The notes beneath the pieces are model-generated. The model was not told where the DNA came from and did not search any database. It was given only the letters and a program-made list of their open reading frames with translations. The position numbers were made by a program, and so were the translations under genes. From assembly GCA_036258315.1 (NCBI GenBank), contig DATADX010000037.1, positions 1 through 14,562 on the forward strand: a stretch of 14,562 nucleotides of DNA, read 5' to 3'. This document shows, piece after piece, positions 13,234-14,562 of this stretch. Source of the DNA: DASSYK01 sp036258315 (GTDB lineage Bacteria > Actinomycetota > Thermoleophilia > Solirubrobacterales > 70-9). Each line of letters starts with the position of its first letter. The stretch's first letter is position 1.

Positions 13234-14562
13234 ATGACGGAGATCAGGTCGGCTCTCGAGGCTGCGCTCGAAGGGGGGCCCGAGCGCCATCGCCGCAAGG
13301 TCGCCGAGCAGGAGAAGCTGCCGGTCCGCGAGCGCGTCGCGCGGCTCCTGGACCAGGAGTCGCTGGCCGAGGAGGGTCTGCTGGCCAACTGGGAGCAGGA
13401 GGGCCTGGGAGCCGACGGCGTCGTCAGCGGGATGGGGAGGATCGCCGGGCGCCCGGTCGCGCTGATGGCGAACGACCCCGCGGTCAAGGCTGGGTCCTGG
13501 GGGCCGAAGACCGTCGAGAAGATCCTCCGCGTCCAGGAGCGCGCCCTGCGCCACCAGGTGCCGATGATCTACCTGGTCGATTCCGCCGGCGCCCGGATCA
13601 CCGAGCAGGTGCGGATGTTCCCCGGCCGCCGCGGCGCCGGGAGGATCTTCCACAACCAGGTGCGGCTGTCCGGCCAGGTGCCGCAGATCTGCCTCCTGTT
13701 CGGGCCGAGCGCGGCGGGTGGCGCGTACATCCCGGCCTTCTGCGACGTCGTGATCATGCGCGACGGCAACGCGTCGATGTACCTCGGCTCCCCACGGATG
13801 GCGGAGATGGTGATCGGGGAGCAGGTGACGCTCGAGGAGATGGGCGGCGCCCGGATGCACACGAGCCGGTCGGGCGTCGGGCACTTCCTGAGCGCGTCGG
13901 ACGAAGACGCGATCGACCTCGCGCAGCGCTACCTCTCCTACCTGCCGGCGAACTGGCGCGAGTCGCCCCCGGCAGCGCCCCCCTCCGAGCCGGCCCGCGG
14001 CTCCCGCGTGTCCGAGATCGTCCCCGAGGACCCGAAGCCGCCCTTCGACGTTCGCGACCTGATCGCGGCCGTGGTCGACGCCGACTCGTTCCTCGAGGTG
14101 CAGGAGCGCTGGGCGAAGGAGCTGGTGGTCGGCTACGCGCGCCTCGAGGGCCGCGTGGTCGGGATCGTCGCCAACCAGCCCAAGGTGAAGGGCGGGGTGC
14201 TGTTTGTCGATTCCGCCGACAAGGCCGCCCGCTTCATCTGGACCTGCAACGCGTTCAACGTCCCGCTCCTGTTCCTGGCGGACGTGCCGGGCTTCATGAT
14301 CGGCAAGGACGTCGAGCGTCAGGGGATCATCCGCCACGGCGCGAAGATGATCAGCGCCGTCTCCGAGGCGACGGTCCCGAAGATCTCGGTTGTGGTCCGG
14401 AAGGCCTACGGCGCCGGGCTCTACGCGATGGCGGGGCCCGCCTTCGAGCCCGACTCGTGCCTCGCCTTCCCACAGGCTGAGATCGCGGTGATGGGGCCGG
14501 AGGCCGCGATCAACGCGGTCTTCTTCAACCAGATCGAGGCGATCGAGGACGAGGCCGGGCGG
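13234..14562 (+). CDS. Acyl-CoA carboxylase, carboxyltransferase (beta) subunit (3' end outside window)
   Basis: Transfers carboxyl from biotin to an acyl-CoA (propionyl-, acetyl- or methylcrotonyl-CoA type) together with a biotin carboxylase subunit not seen here. 443 residues are present; family members are about 510-540, so roughly 70-100 residues are missing. The N-terminal half has YLVDSAGARI (113-122), the first oxyanion-hole region FGPSAAGGAYIPAF (156-169) and YLGSPRMAEMVIGE (183-196). The C-terminal half has ANQPKVKGGVL (313-323), LADVPGFMIG (348-357), the second oxyanion region RKAYGAGLYAMAG (389-401) and AEIAVMGPEAAINAVF (415-430). The AAGGAYIPA loop looks nearer to the methylcrotonyl-CoA branch than to propionyl-CoA carboxylase, but the substrate is undecided. 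ATG 13234 is 25 bases after the DivIVA-like stop with no clear Shine-Dalgarno sequence. Confidence 0.92.
   Translation, partial: MTEIRSALEAALEGGPERHRRKVAEQEKLPVRERVARLLDQESLAEEGLLANWEQEGLGADGVVSGMGRIAGRPVALMANDPAVKAGSWGPKTVEKILRVQERALRHQVPMIYLVDSAGARITEQVRMFPGRRGAGRIFHNQVRLSGQVPQICLLFGPSAAGGAYIPAFCDVVIMRDGNASMYLGSPRMAEMVIGEQVTLEEMGGARMHTSRSGVGHFLSASDEDAIDLAQRYLSYLPANWRESPPAAPPSEPARGSRVSEIVPEDPKPPFDVRDLIAAVVDADSFLEVQERWAKELVVGYARLEGRVVGIVANQPKVKGGVLFVDSADKAARFIWTCNAFNVPLLFLADVPGFMIGKDVERQGIIRHGAKMISAVSEATVPKISVVVRKAYGAGLYAMAGPAFEPDSCLAFPQAEIAVMGPEAAINAVFFNQIEAIEDEAGR

Noticed and set aside
12973..14337. Long minus-strand open frame opposite the carboxyltransferase gene
   Set aside because: The plus strand encodes a clear carboxyltransferase; the reverse translation is low-complexity His/Arg/Asp/Leu-rich.
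1..14562. CRISPR array, tRNA, rRNA, insertion sequence or phage genes
   Set aside because: No regularly spaced repeats, RNA-gene signatures, transposase motifs or integrase motifs were seen on either strand.

Overview
The window is very GC-rich, gene-dense bacterial DNA with short intergenic gaps; the largest is about 158 bases. The combination of a fused FO synthase (FbiC type), a full set of coenzyme F420 genes, a DivIVA-like coiled-coil protein and TAGGnT -10 boxes placed directly before start codons suggests an actinobacterium, most likely of the deep Thermoleophilia (Solirubrobacterales/Gaiellales) type. The phylum is a reasonable inference; the class is a guess from gene style. No rRNA, tRNA, CRISPR array, insertion sequence or phage gene was seen.

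Left part (1-6784): coenzyme F420. The window opens inside fbiC (+), the CofG-CofH fusion that makes the deazaflavin FO. A zinc alcohol dehydrogenase and a small cupin follow on the same strand. Facing them is a minus-strand operon, transcribed npdG > cofD > cofC > cofE. It holds the F420:NADP oxidoreductase, the 2-phospho-lactate transferase, the guanylyltransferase and the gamma-glutamyl ligase. Together with fbiC this covers FO synthesis, side-chain activation, transfer, glutamylation and use of F420 with NADP(H). CofE is single-domain and lacks the nitroreductase-like domain of mycobacterial FbiB.

Middle part (6943-9848, +): a BadH-like short-chain dehydrogenase, an overlapping FlK-type hotdog thioesterase, a VOC/glyoxalase-fold protein, an HMG-CoA-lyase-type enzyme and a SnoaL-like protein. 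Several are acyl-CoA enzymes.

Right part (9874-14562): a minus-strand exported, probably lipid-anchored sulfatase. Then come, on the plus strand, a 3-hydroxyacyl-CoA dehydrogenase, a translationally coupled DivIVA-like protein and an acyl-CoA carboxylase carboxyltransferase subunit cut by the window edge.

The most unusual signal is a dispersed repeat of about 87 bases. One copy lies in frame inside the CofG half of fbiC, where it encodes 29 extra residues. A second, inverted copy fills the space between the divergent npdG and dehydrogenase genes. A second theme is a set of genes whose start codon sits 6-7 bases after a TAGGGT/TAGGCT box and has no Shine-Dalgarno sequence, which suggests leaderless mRNAs.
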